Below, in pieces: positions 8,151 through 16,305 of a DNA stretch of 64,000 nucleotides. Where the stretch lies: NCBI RefSeq assembly GCF_037076425.1, contig NZ_AP028127.1, positions 1,804,501 through 1,868,500 on the forward strand, given 5' to 3'. A program made the translations under genes and the position numbers. Every line of letters starts with the position of its first letter. The stretch's first letter is position 1. The stretch is from Turicibacter faecis. GTDB taxonomy: Bacteria > Bacillota_I > Bacilli_A > MOL361 > Turicibacteraceae. The notes under the pieces were generated by a model that had not been told where the DNA came from, did not search any database, and saw nothing but the letters and a program-made list of their open reading frames with translations.

Positions 8151-9253
8151 AATTGTTTCACATGATTGTGATATTTAAATTCACTTAGCATCCAGACGAT
8201 AGAAGGAATCACTAATTGAAAGATAGGGAGTAAGTTTTTAGGGTGATTAAGAATTGCCTGATAAATATCCTCAACTCCGCCTGTTGTTAAATGCATGGCT
8301 ATAAAGATGATTAAAACACTAAACGGAAAGGCTAATTGACGATAACTAAATCGACGAATCAGTTTTTCAATACAACTTAATCCCGCATAAAAATAAAGAC
8401 TTAATTTAAAAAAACACGTCATCATGACAATGATAATCGCTAACGGATCAAGCCGTTCAAATAAAACGTTAACCCCTACCATTTTCATGGCATTGAAGAA
8501 TGGATAAATAAAATTCTTCATTAATCCCACACCTAAAATTCCCACACACATCACATCGGCGGCGAGTAAAATAATCGTTGCTAACACAATAGCCCAATAA
8601 CTATATCTTAAAATTTTCCCTTTTCCCTCCTTCGGTAAGAGCGGAAAAATCGTCAGAAAGACAATGGACTCTCCATAAGGAAACAGCGTCATCGTATAAA
8701 TATTTTGTTTCAATGGGGAAAATCCTTTTTCCAACACAGGTAAAAAGCGATCAAAACTAAAAATATCAGAAGTAAATACTGCAATGACGAGGGGAATAAA
8801 ACAAAGAATTACCACATAAAAAAGCAACTCCGATGAACGTCCAATTGCATTGACCCCAAGGATTAATCCGTAAACAATCGGAACCATCAATAATAGCATA
8901 ATTAATATCATATTTGCATCGACCATTAAGGTCACCTCAATGACGTCTGCTGTGCTTTTTAAAAGACTTGCCGTCATCAATAAAAAGTAACCACTATAAG
9001 CGATTAAAATAAGACTTCCGAAAAACTTCCCAAATAAATCGGTCAAAATGCCCGACAAGCTATCAAACTGATGCAACTTTCCAATCCGGTAATACATCGT
9101 AAACAATAGCGTCCCAAGAACCGCACTGATTAATAACGAAATCCAAACATCGGCCCCAGAAAAACGCCCCACATTAACAAGCGTAGCGCTACTCGATAAG
9201 AACAAGACCAATAATGACGAAAATTGATTTAAACTAAGGCGTGACGTCTTCAA
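8129..9253 (-). CDS. gerKB: spore germination receptor permease subunit, GerAB/GerKB type
   Basis: The B subunit of a GerA-family germinant receptor, an integral inner-membrane protein of the amino acid-polyamine-organocation type that binds the germinant. It has 374 residues and about ten hydrophobic segments, with the family's N-terminal LNQFSSLLVLFLSSSATLVN pattern. It is the third gene of the operon, 17 nt after gerKC. The start is TTG, with TAGGTGAT about 6 nt upstream, a weak combination that may tune subunit level. The ger letter cannot be fixed from sequence; I use gerK by similarity of organisation. Confidence 0.88.
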   Translation of the reverse strand: MKTSRLSLNQFSSLLVLFLSSSATLVNVGRFSGADVWISLLISAVLGTLLFTMYYRIGKLHQFDSLSGILTDLFGKFFGSLILIAYSGYFLLMTASLLKSTADVIEVTLMVDANMILIMLLLMVPIVYGLILGVNAIGRSSELLFYVVILCFIPLVIAVFTSDIFSFDRFLPVLEKGFSPLKQNIYTMTLFPYGESIVFLTIFPLLPKEGKGKILRYSYWAIVLATIILLAADVMCVGILGVGLMKNFIYPFFNAMKMVGVNVLFERLDPLAIIIVMMTCFFKLSLYFYAGLSCIEKLIRRFSYRQLAFPFSVLIIFIAMHLTTGGVEDIYQAILNHPKNLLPIFQLVIPSIVWMLSEFKYHNHVKQLKTEAHK

Positions 9254-9270
9254 AATAAATCACCTACTTT

Positions 9271-10440
9271 CTACTCCTTCAAATTAGCCGCATCACCAAC
9301 AGATGTAATTTCTAATTTAACCTTTACGTCAAACTCTAACTCTGGATAAATGTCTTCCCAATATCCACTGACTTCTGCCCATTTCTTTGGATTCTTTTGA
9401 TGGACCTTTCCACCAACACCGATAATATCTGACGCTAACTCGTTTTGAGTCTTATCAATAAAGGACTGAATATCTTGTTTCAGTTGGTTCCCCAATGCTG
9501 CTTCTAAATCACTCACATTGACAGGATTCATTAAATCTATAGGATACCCATTCTCCATTAAAACTCCTTTAACTGAACAATCTACCATTACCTTATTTTT
9601 TTCTAAATCAGGTTTTATCTCTACTTTCGATTCACGCACCTCATAAGAAAGCTTATATTCATCATCAAGTACTGTTGTCACAACATAACGCTTACTCGTT
9701 CCAACTAATAAATTATAATATTGAGCCTCTTTACTCGTTAAGTATCCAACCAATTGATCCCCTTGAAATGCAGCTAATGAATCAATTTTGAGTTGAGAAG
9801 GCGCCTCCATCTGTAAAACATTTTGAATATCTCCCTCCTCGCTCTTTTCCTTAGAATCAATTGATACACTATTTAATACAATATTAGAGCTTGGATCATT
9901 AACCATTCCACTGACCTGATAGAGGTTATAATTGACTTCTCGTCCCGTACACGTCAAACAGAGATTAGATAACGAATTGAGTTGATTAATCGGAATTTGT
10001 TCACTTGGAGTAAGAACATTCAATACCTCACGGGCCGTCGTATGATTCGCAACGACTAACGTAATATTGGGGCGAATCATCACATTACGTAAGACAAAAT
10101 CAACAACGGGATCAATTCCCGATTGTGCTATATCTTCATTAACCACAATCACACTTAAATGCGGCAAGTACAACACCTTAGCTGTTAGTGAATTTAGTGA
10201 TCGATAAGCATCGAATAACGTCTCACCTTCACCCGAGATTGAAAAAACGGATAACGTATCATGCTGATTCCCGGCAATAGAAGAGGGATTAACAACTTGG
10301 GCCGTCATTAAATACCCATTTTCCGTTTGATCAATCCCAAGACCCGCTACAATTCCAATTTGGCTCATCTCCACTTTATGGCCACATCCACTTAAACTAA
10401 TGGCCATTAACATGACCATGACATACATCAAACGTCTCAC
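9271..10440 (-). CDS. gerKC: spore germination receptor lipoprotein subunit, GerAC/GerKC type
   Basis: The C subunit (Ger(x)C family), a lipoprotein of 389 residues on the outer face of the spore inner membrane. The signal peptide ends in LSGC at residues 16-19. GLGIDQTENGYLMTAQV near residue 34 and the following LTAKVLYLPHLSVIVV are hallmarks of the N-terminal domain. The C-terminal domain is seen at about 220-380. The gene starts at GTG just 2 nt after the TAG of gerKA with a good GGAGGAG, so translation is probably coupled. Confidence 0.9.
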   Translation of the reverse strand: MRRLMYVMVMLMAISLSGCGHKVEMSQIGIVAGLGIDQTENGYLMTAQVVNPSSIAGNQHDTLSVFSISGEGETLFDAYRSLNSLTAKVLYLPHLSVIVVNEDIAQSGIDPVVDFVLRNVMIRPNITLVVANHTTAREVLNVLTPSEQIPINQLNSLSNLCLTCTGREVNYNLYQVSGMVNDPSSNIVLNSVSIDSKEKSEEGDIQNVLQMEAPSQLKIDSLAAFQGDQLVGYLTSKEAQYYNLLVGTSKRYVVTTVLDDEYKLSYEVRESKVEIKPDLEKNKVMVDCSVKGVLMENGYPIDLMNPVNVSDLEAALGNQLKQDIQSFIDKTQNELASDIIGVGGKVHQKNPKKWAEVSGYWEDIYPELEFDVKVKLEITSVGDAANLKE

Positions 10441-10442
10441 GC

Positions 10443-12011
10443 CTACTCCTCCTTCCTTTTTTCCTGATTAAGATTATGACGGACCCGATTCGTCGTTTTA
10501 TAAATTTTTGGACGATACTTCATCCAAGAAAGGGGTAAGCGTAAAAATTGATCTTCCTGATCATGTAAGTTTAATGGCGCCATCGGAGCTAAGTAAGGTT
10601 GATCGAGCGTCGTTAAAGAAGACAAGTGTAAAATCAATAAAATAACACCAATCGTTATTCCGTAAAGTCCAAAAGCAGCTCCTAAAAATAAGAAGGCAAA
10701 CGTTAAAACACGCATCGCATTCGACAAACGGGTACTTGATAAAATAAATCCTGCAATCGATGTAATCGAAACAATAATAATGACAATATACGAAACTAAT
10801 CCTGCTTGAACAATCGTCTGTCCGATAATCAACGATCCTACAATCGTCATCGAATCCCCAACTACACTAGGCTTACGAAGCGCCGCTTCCCGGATAATTT
10901 CAAACAAAATTAACATAATTAATGTTTCAATATATGTTGGAAACGGGTTAGCACTCCGTTGATTAATAATCGTAATCAATAACACCGTTGGAATCATCTC
11001 CTGATGATACGTCGAAATAGCCACGTACAAGCCGGGAACGAGGAGAACGATAAAAAAGGCCGCGTATCGTAATAAACGAGTGACCGTTGCAATAAAAGGT
11101 CGCGAATAATAATCATCCGTCACCTGAAACATCGAAGCAAAATAAGCTGGCCCCGTGGTCACAAAAGGTGAACCATCAACAAAAATCGCAATTTCTCCCT
11201 GCATAAGAGCGGCCGCCGTTTTATCCGGACGCTCCGTTTGAATCAACCGCGGAAATAACGTGATATGATGATCCTCAATTAACTGCATGAGCTCACTCGA
11301 ATCCACAATCCCATCAATATCTAAACTCTCAATCCGTTTATTCACCGTATGAACCAACTCTTTATTCGCAATTCCCTCAATATACGCCACAAAAACATCC
11401 GTCTGAGTCACCGTTCCCACCACATGAGCATCAAATCGCAAATTCGGATCCTTAATTCGCCGACGAAGCGTCGCCGTATTCGTACGAATCGTTTCAACAA
11501 AACAATCTTTCGGACCATAAAGCGACTGTTCCGTCTGTGGCTCGCTAATCGAACGCATTTGCCATCCCTTACAGTCAAACATCATAAATTGGTCGACACC
11601 GTCGACAAGAACAATAATATGGCCGTTAATAAGATTCGTGTAAAGATCCTCGTACGACTGTCCACATTTCGCATCTAACATACTGATTCGAGACTCAAAA
11701 ATCGTCTGGAAAACGCCACAACTTCGAGTATTCGATTCCTTAACTAAAGAAAGATCAATACTTAACACATGAACAATAAACTGTTCAGCTTGGTTCGTAT
11801 CGATAATACCGTCGATTCCTAAAATGGCGACCGAAACATCTTCAGCACCCTTTAATGTCAGCGTGCGAACTAACAAATCGTTGGCGTTTCCTAACCTCGT
11901 TTTAATCGTCTGTAAATTTTCATCTAATGCGTGATGAATTCGATGTGGCGTCGGTTCTGAAACAGGCTTTTTAGTTCCTTTCTTACCCTTAAATACCTTA
12001 AAAATATCCAT
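10443..12011 (-). CDS. gerKA: spore germination receptor subunit, GerAA/GerKA type
   Basis: The A subunit (GerA family), 522 residues, of the germinant receptor that triggers ion release when a nutrient binds. A soluble N-terminal domain (about 30-300) is followed by five to six membrane segments (about 310-470), including SANPFPTYIETLIMLILFEIIREA. The proline-rich LRLPLSWMKYRP near the C terminus is typical. It is the first gene of a three-gene operon in the order A-C-B rather than the A-B-C of Bacillus gerA. Expression is expected from a forespore-specific sigma-G promoter, which I did not confirm. Confidence 0.93.
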   Translation of the reverse strand: MDIFKVFKGKKGTKKPVSEPTPHRIHHALDENLQTIKTRLGNANDLLVRTLTLKGAEDVSVAILGIDGIIDTNQAEQFIVHVLSIDLSLVKESNTRSCGVFQTIFESRISMLDAKCGQSYEDLYTNLINGHIIVLVDGVDQFMMFDCKGWQMRSISEPQTEQSLYGPKDCFVETIRTNTATLRRRIKDPNLRFDAHVVGTVTQTDVFVAYIEGIANKELVHTVNKRIESLDIDGIVDSSELMQLIEDHHITLFPRLIQTERPDKTAAALMQGEIAIFVDGSPFVTTGPAYFASMFQVTDDYYSRPFIATVTRLLRYAAFFIVLLVPGLYVAISTYHQEMIPTVLLITIINQRSANPFPTYIETLIMLILFEIIREAALRKPSVVGDSMTIVGSLIIGQTIVQAGLVSYIVIIIVSITSIAGFILSSTRLSNAMRVLTFAFLFLGAAFGLYGITIGVILLILHLSSLTTLDQPYLAPMAPLNLHDQEDQFLRLPLSWMKYRPKIYKTTNRVRHNLNQEKRKEE

Positions 12012-12072
12012 GAATGACCCACCTACCTTTCTACTATTATCCGTAAACTTAAAAAAGTTATACGTCCATACA

Positions 12073-12117
12073 GAGGATAAATTTCCTCATCCTCCCTGAT
12101 AGGAGGCCCCCCTTTTT
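12073..12117 (+). promoter_or_regulatory. tandem hairpins with T run between ger operon and ClC gene
   Basis: GAGGA/TCCTC (12073-12088) is followed by CCTCC/GGAGG (12091-12106), then CCCCCC and TTTTTT. On the plus strand this looks like a terminator only 40 nt before the ClC start, so it could be a transcription attenuator or a roadblock between divergent genes. No known riboswitch core was found. Confidence 0.35.
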
Positions 12118-12156
12118 TATAAAGAACAAACCATTTAATTTCACTTAAGGAGGAGT

Positions 12157-13713
12157 ATGATGTCATCATTAAAAACACCGTTATCTTACTTAAAACAACT
12201 TAAACTTAAATTAGCTTTTGAGGGAATCCTCATCGGCCTCATCTCAGGTCTTGTCGTCGTCTTTTACCGCCTCATTTTGCAGTATGCGGAGCAGCTAAGA
12301 CAATGGGTTACCAATCAACCGACGCCCTTCGCGTTTTTTGGTTGGTTCATCATCCTCATCCTAGCGGCTCTTTTCGTCGGTCGCCTCATGGTCAAAGAAC
12401 CAATGATCTGTGGGAGCGGAATCCCTCAAGTAGAAGGCGCCTTAGCCAATAAAATTAAAATGAATCCCCTCTCCGTCTTAATGAACAAATTCATTGGAGG
12501 AACGATTTGTATCGGAGCGGGATTATCCGTCGGACGTGAGGGTCCTTCTATTCAACTCGGTGCCGTCGCCGCCCAATGGGTTAGCCGTCTAACCAAACGA
12601 ACTAAGCTAGAAGAAAAGTATCTCTTCTCAAGCGGGGCGAGTGCTGGACTAGCCGCCGCCTTTAATGCTCCACTCGCTGGGGTCATGTTCGCGCTTGAAG
12701 AGGTGCACAAACACTTCTCACCCCTCGTTTTAGTCGGTGCCATGTCCGCCGCGCTAACAGCTGATTTTGTCTCAAAAAACTTTTTTGGTTTAAAACCGGT
12801 CTTCCGCTTTGACCTCATCCATAACTTGCCCCTCCATCACTATGGATGGATTGTCGCCTTAGGACTTTTAACCGGAATTTTAGGCGTCCTGTATAATAAA
12901 ACACTCGCCTCTACGTTAAACGGGTATGATAAACTAACCTTCTTAAAAAAACAGTATCATCCCCTTATCCCCTTCCTCCTTGCGGGGATCCTCCTTTGGA
13001 TCTTACCGGATGTATTAGGGGGCGGGCACGGATTGATTGAAAAATTAACAGCGGATCTCTTTTCAATGAAGACCTTACTTCTTTTATTGACTGTCAAATT
13101 CGCTTTCTCCATGGTGAGCTTCGCGTCTGGTGTTCCAGGAGGAATCTTTTTTCCGCTCCTCGTCCTCGGGGCGCTCACCGGTTCAATTTTTGGCCATCTT
13201 CTCGCAAGCCTCCATCTTGTCGATGAAATCTTCATTCAAAACTTTATTATTTTGGCGATGGCCGGCTATTTCAGCGCCATCGTCCGTGCCCCAATTACCG
13301 GAAGCATTCTCATTGCCGAAATGACGGGATCATTAACAAACCTTCTCCCGCTCTCTCTCACCTGCCTTATCGCCTACACCGTGGCGGAAGGACTGAGAAA
13401 TGAACCAGTCTACGATTTCCTATTACACCGATTACTGCGTGGAAAAAGCAGCCTAACCGTCGGTCAAAAAAATATCCTCGTTGAAATTCCAGTCTTCGCC
13501 GATTCTAGCATGGATGGATGCCTCGTTCGCTCCCTTGACCTGCCAACCGATTGCCTACTCATCGCCATCAAACGCGGAAATGACGAGCTTATCCCACGGG
13601 GAAATACCCAACTGATGGCGGGTGACGACCTCATTATTTTAATGAAAGAAAACTTGGCGGCCACCCTTCAAGAGCACCTAAAAAGTACCTCTCAAAAAGT
13701 TCCCATGTACTAG
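12157..13713 (+). CDS. ClC-type H+/Cl- antiporter with C-terminal TrkA-C domain
   Basis: A ClC chloride transporter of 518 residues. The selectivity-filter motifs are present: GSGIPQ (86-91), GREGPSIQ with the gating glutamate E128, and GVPGGIFFP in the second half. FALEE at 178-182 supplies the internal proton glutamate seen in ClC exchangers, so coupled Cl-/H+ antiport is more likely than a pure channel. The C-terminal 80 residues resemble a TrkA-C (RCK_C) ligand-binding domain rather than CBS domains. Two ATG codons in tandem (12157, 12160) follow AAGGAGG; either could be used. Confidence 0.92.
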   Translation: MMSSLKTPLSYLKQLKLKLAFEGILIGLISGLVVVFYRLILQYAEQLRQWVTNQPTPFAFFGWFIILILAALFVGRLMVKEPMICGSGIPQVEGALANKIKMNPLSVLMNKFIGGTICIGAGLSVGREGPSIQLGAVAAQWVSRLTKRTKLEEKYLFSSGASAGLAAAFNAPLAGVMFALEEVHKHFSPLVLVGAMSAALTADFVSKNFFGLKPVFRFDLIHNLPLHHYGWIVALGLLTGILGVLYNKTLASTLNGYDKLTFLKKQYHPLIPFLLAGILLWILPDVLGGGHGLIEKLTADLFSMKTLLLLLTVKFAFSMVSFASGVPGGIFFPLLVLGALTGSIFGHLLASLHLVDEIFIQNFIILAMAGYFSAIVRAPITGSILIAEMTGSLTNLLPLSLTCLIAYTVAEGLRNEPVYDFLLHRLLRGKSSLTVGQKNILVEIPVFADSSMDGCLVRSLDLPTDCLLIAIKRGNDELIPRGNTQLMAGDDLIILMKENLAATLQEHLKSTSQKVPMY

Positions 13714-13732
13714 CCCCCTTCCTCGATTTATG

Positions 13733-13741
13733 TGATATAAT
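13733..13741 (+). promoter_or_regulatory. extended -10 promoter upstream of the 335-aa gene
   Basis: TGTGATATAAT has a perfect -10 (13736-13741) with the extended TG. No good -35 is seen. It lies 40 nt before the downstream start codon. Confidence 0.5.
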
Positions 13742-13781
13742 AGCCTTAAATTGATCGTAAAAAATGGAGGGTTAACACTTT

Positions 13782-14789
13782 ATGAAAGAACTAATGCACC
13801 TTTTAGGGTTTAAAGATAAAGAAATGGCGACCGATATCTTAGTATCGATTGAAAACCAAACATTCTTCCCTATGACATCACACGAAGAATTGCAACAACT
13901 CGCACTTCAACCAAACGCTGTCGATTGTGTTTATTTACAATCCTCACAAAAACAAGTGTACGAATTAGAAGAATCACACGTATATACGATCGCCCACTGT
14001 ACACCGGCGCAACAAACCATGTATACGAACGTGAAAAAAGAAGACGTCATCCACTTTATTAAGCAACATCTTGAAGACTATGAACAAAATAACATTGCAA
14101 TCTACGTCGCAAACGACTGCCTTCCGTTCACGGACTATATCAAACAATGTGGGATCTATATCGCCAAAGAAGATTTACTCATTATTGAAAACCAAGCGAT
14201 TTGGACGGTTGATCAAGGGGAAAACTTAGAACCAGCAGACTTTACAAAAAATGCCTTTATCGGGGCCTATCCACTTGAAAAAAACATGAATATTGACCAA
14301 CTAACACCATCTGAAAAATACTGTATGGTCATTAATGCTTACGAGTTAGGCGTTGTCGATGCGTTTAGTAACCTTGACATGATGGAAGTTTTAAAATTGG
14401 TCAATCAATACATTAAAGAATACGCAGCAGGAAACTTATTCATCTTTCGTGAAAACGACCGCTTAGTCTACACTGATTTATTTAATCAAGTGAAAGAAGA
14501 ACCACGTTATCCATCATTCAGCCAAGTATTAAACTTCCTGTTCGCAAACCCAACAGTAAATGAAGAACACTTAATGCAAAAAGTAAATGCCTATATTAAA
14601 GCACGCCAACAACAGTTCGCGGCTCAAGATCAAGCCAATAAATCAGAAACACTTGCCTTAAAAGGTGAAGAAGATTTTGAATTGGCGCAATTACTTGCAC
14701 CGGTTTTCAATGCTCACCGTGACGTTAAAGAATGTACATTAACAACGATCAACCAGACACCTGTCTTTAAAATTGACTACGTTGCGTAA
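13782..14789 (+). CDS. hypothetical protein, 335 aa
   Basis: A soluble, acidic protein that I do not recognise. It has no signal peptide or membrane segment. The N-terminal 110 residues (MKELMHLLGFKDKE onward) alternate strands and helices. A middle region near 155-260 contains NAFIGAYPLEKNMNIDQL, and a Gln-rich helix (285-305) precedes a small C-terminal strand domain. Codon use matches its neighbours. It has its own promoter and terminator, and the ATG follows GGAGGG by about 10 nt. It is likely a real housekeeping or lineage-specific gene, and no function can be assigned. Confidence 0.75.
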   Translation: MKELMHLLGFKDKEMATDILVSIENQTFFPMTSHEELQQLALQPNAVDCVYLQSSQKQVYELEESHVYTIAHCTPAQQTMYTNVKKEDVIHFIKQHLEDYEQNNIAIYVANDCLPFTDYIKQCGIYIAKEDLLIIENQAIWTVDQGENLEPADFTKNAFIGAYPLEKNMNIDQLTPSEKYCMVINAYELGVVDAFSNLDMMEVLKLVNQYIKEYAAGNLFIFRENDRLVYTDLFNQVKEEPRYPSFSQVLNFLFANPTVNEEHLMQKVNAYIKARQQQFAAQDQANKSETLALKGEEDFELAQLLAPVFNAHRDVKECTLTTINQTPVFKIDYVA

Positions 14790-14799
14790 GTTTCACAGC

Positions 14800-14828
14800 A
14801 AAAAAACACCGATTCTTCGGTGTTTTTC
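14800..14828 (+). terminator. terminator of the 335-aa gene
   Basis: AAAAACACCGA pairs with TCGGTGTTTTT around a short TTCT loop, with a T run. Confidence 0.88.
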
Positions 14829-14907
14829 TTTAGTCTTGATCAAACCCTTTTGTTAGGAAAGAAAAATCTCGTATCATAAAACCAATCAGAAAAAAGGAGA
14901 ATGAAAC

Positions 14908-15297
14908 ATGATTGATAAACTTAAAACCAATCCAAAACTAGCTGAATTTATCCGCTTTATCATCGTTGGGGTTTTGGCAACTGCCCTCCATTACGGAATT
15001 TACCTCGCCCTTGAATACGGAATCGGACTGAATTACAACATGGCCTACACGATCGGCTATCTCTTAAGCTTTATTTTTAACTTCTTTGCTTCAACCTTCT
15101 TTACTTTCCAATCCGAGGCAAACGCCCAAAATGGAATTAAATTTGCCGGCGCACACCTCATCAACTACTTCGTTCATATGTTTTTACTCAACTTCTTTAT
15201 CTTCATCGGTATTCCTGGAGGAATCGCCCCAGTCTTTGTCTTCCCAATCGCCATCATCATTAACTTCTTCATGGTACGATTCGCCTTAAAAAAATAA
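14908..15297 (+). CDS. GtrA family membrane protein
   Basis: A small membrane protein of 129 residues with four transmembrane segments, matching the GtrA/DPMS-flippase family. FIRFIIVGVLATALHYGIY at the N terminus and YTIGYLLSFIFNFFASTFFTF are diagnostic. Members are thought to flip polyprenyl-phosphate-linked sugars across the membrane for cell-wall or teichoic acid glycosylation. It converges on a GT2 gene of the GtrB/CsbB type with only a shared terminator between them, which suggests a joint pathway. ATG is 8 nt after AAGGAG. Confidence 0.92.
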   Translation: MIDKLKTNPKLAEFIRFIIVGVLATALHYGIYLALEYGIGLNYNMAYTIGYLLSFIFNFFASTFFTFQSEANAQNGIKFAGAHLINYFVHMFLLNFFIFIGIPGGIAPVFVFPIAIIINFFMVRFALKK

Positions 15298-15303
15298 CCC
15301 TAC

Positions 15304-15346
15304 AAAAAAAAGTGCACCTATCCGAAATGATAGCTGCACTTTTTTT
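15304..15346. terminator. bidirectional terminator between gtrA-like and GT2 genes
   Basis: AAAAAAAGTGCA pairs with TGCACTTTTTTT, with T runs on both strands. It serves two convergent genes. Confidence 0.9.
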
Positions 15347-15348
15347 GA

Positions 15349-16305
15349 TTAGTCAACTTCATTAATAAATTCCTCGACAATAAAGCGAGGGCGTTGTTTA
15401 GATTCTAAATAAATTTTTCCGATATATTCACCAATCACACCAATACAAAGAATTTGCAATCCACCTAGCGTCCAAATCGATAAAATTAACGTCGTCCATC
15501 CTTTAATCGTATTCCCATTCATCCATTGGACGAGAGAGTATAGCAATGGAATTAAACTAATAACAAAAACGCTAATCCCAAGTGTGGTGACTAAACGAAT
15601 CGGCTTCACACTAAGCGAAGTAATCCCTTCAATCGCAAAGGCAATCATTTTCTTTAACGGATACTTCGATTCCCCTGCAAAACGCTCATGTCGCTCATAA
15701 TACACAACATCCGATTTATACCCAACAAGTGGCACTAATCCTCGTAAGAATAAATTAACTTCTTTAAATTCGGATAATCCATTTAACGCCCGACGACTTA
15801 ACAATCGATAATCCGCATGATTATAAACGATGTCGGCCCCTAATTGATTCATTATTTTATAAAACATTTGTGCCGTATGTCGTTTAAATCCCGTATCTGT
15901 TGTCCGATCGTTTCGCACACCATAAACCACATCACATGATTCATTTAAAAACTTATCAATAAATTGGTCAATAACATCAATATCATCTTGTAAATCAGCA
16001 TCTAAAGAAATCGTTGCATCACATAAATCTTTAACCGTCATAAGACCGGCTAATAATGCATTTTGGTGACCCCGATTGCGTGATAACTTGACCCCGCTGA
16101 TTAAGTGATGAGTCGTTGATAACTCTTTGATCATTGGCCACGTTTGATCTTTACTTCCATCATCAACAAAAGTAATTCGACTTTTAGGAGAAATCACGTC
16201 CCGCTGAATTAACGACTCCACTTTCTCCATTAACTTTTGTGCCGTCACTTCTAAAACGGCCTCCTCATTATAACAAGGAACAACAAAGTAAATGATATTA
16301 GACAT
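15349..16305 (-). CDS. GT2 polyprenyl-phosphate glycosyltransferase (GtrB/CsbB/YkcC type)
   Basis: A GT-A fold enzyme of 318 residues that would transfer a sugar from a nucleotide donor to undecaprenyl phosphate. Motifs in order: VPCYNEEAVL (9-18), FVDDGSKDQTW (45-55), SRNRGHQNALLAG (79-91) and the DXD region SLDADLQDD near 100. Two C-terminal membrane segments (about 235-260 and 270-295) are typical of this group. It overlaps the following gene by 8 nt, so translation is coupled and the products probably act in series. ATG follows GGGGAG by 8 nt. Confidence 0.92.
   Translation of the reverse strand: MSNIIYFVVPCYNEEAVLEVTAQKLMEKVESLIQRDVISPKSRITFVDDGSKDQTWPMIKELSTTHHLISGVKLSRNRGHQNALLAGLMTVKDLCDATISLDADLQDDIDVIDQFIDKFLNESCDVVYGVRNDRTTDTGFKRHTAQMFYKIMNQLGADIVYNHADYRLLSRRALNGLSEFKEVNLFLRGLVPLVGYKSDVVYYERHERFAGESKYPLKKMIAFAIEGITSLSVKPIRLVTTLGISVFVISLIPLLYSLVQWMNGNTIKGWTTLILSIWTLGGLQILCIGVIGEYIGKIYLESKQRPRFIVEEFINEVD

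Noticed and set aside
12073-12117. Fluoride riboswitch before the ClC gene
   Set aside because: The conserved 5' GGNGATGG...TTCNCC core is absent, and the transporter has the GREGP gate and internal Glu of Cl-/H+ antiporters, not the CLC-F pattern.
13130-13324. Short frames on both strands inside the ClC gene
   Set aside because: Shadow frames caused by the C-rich codon use of the true gene; no start signals.
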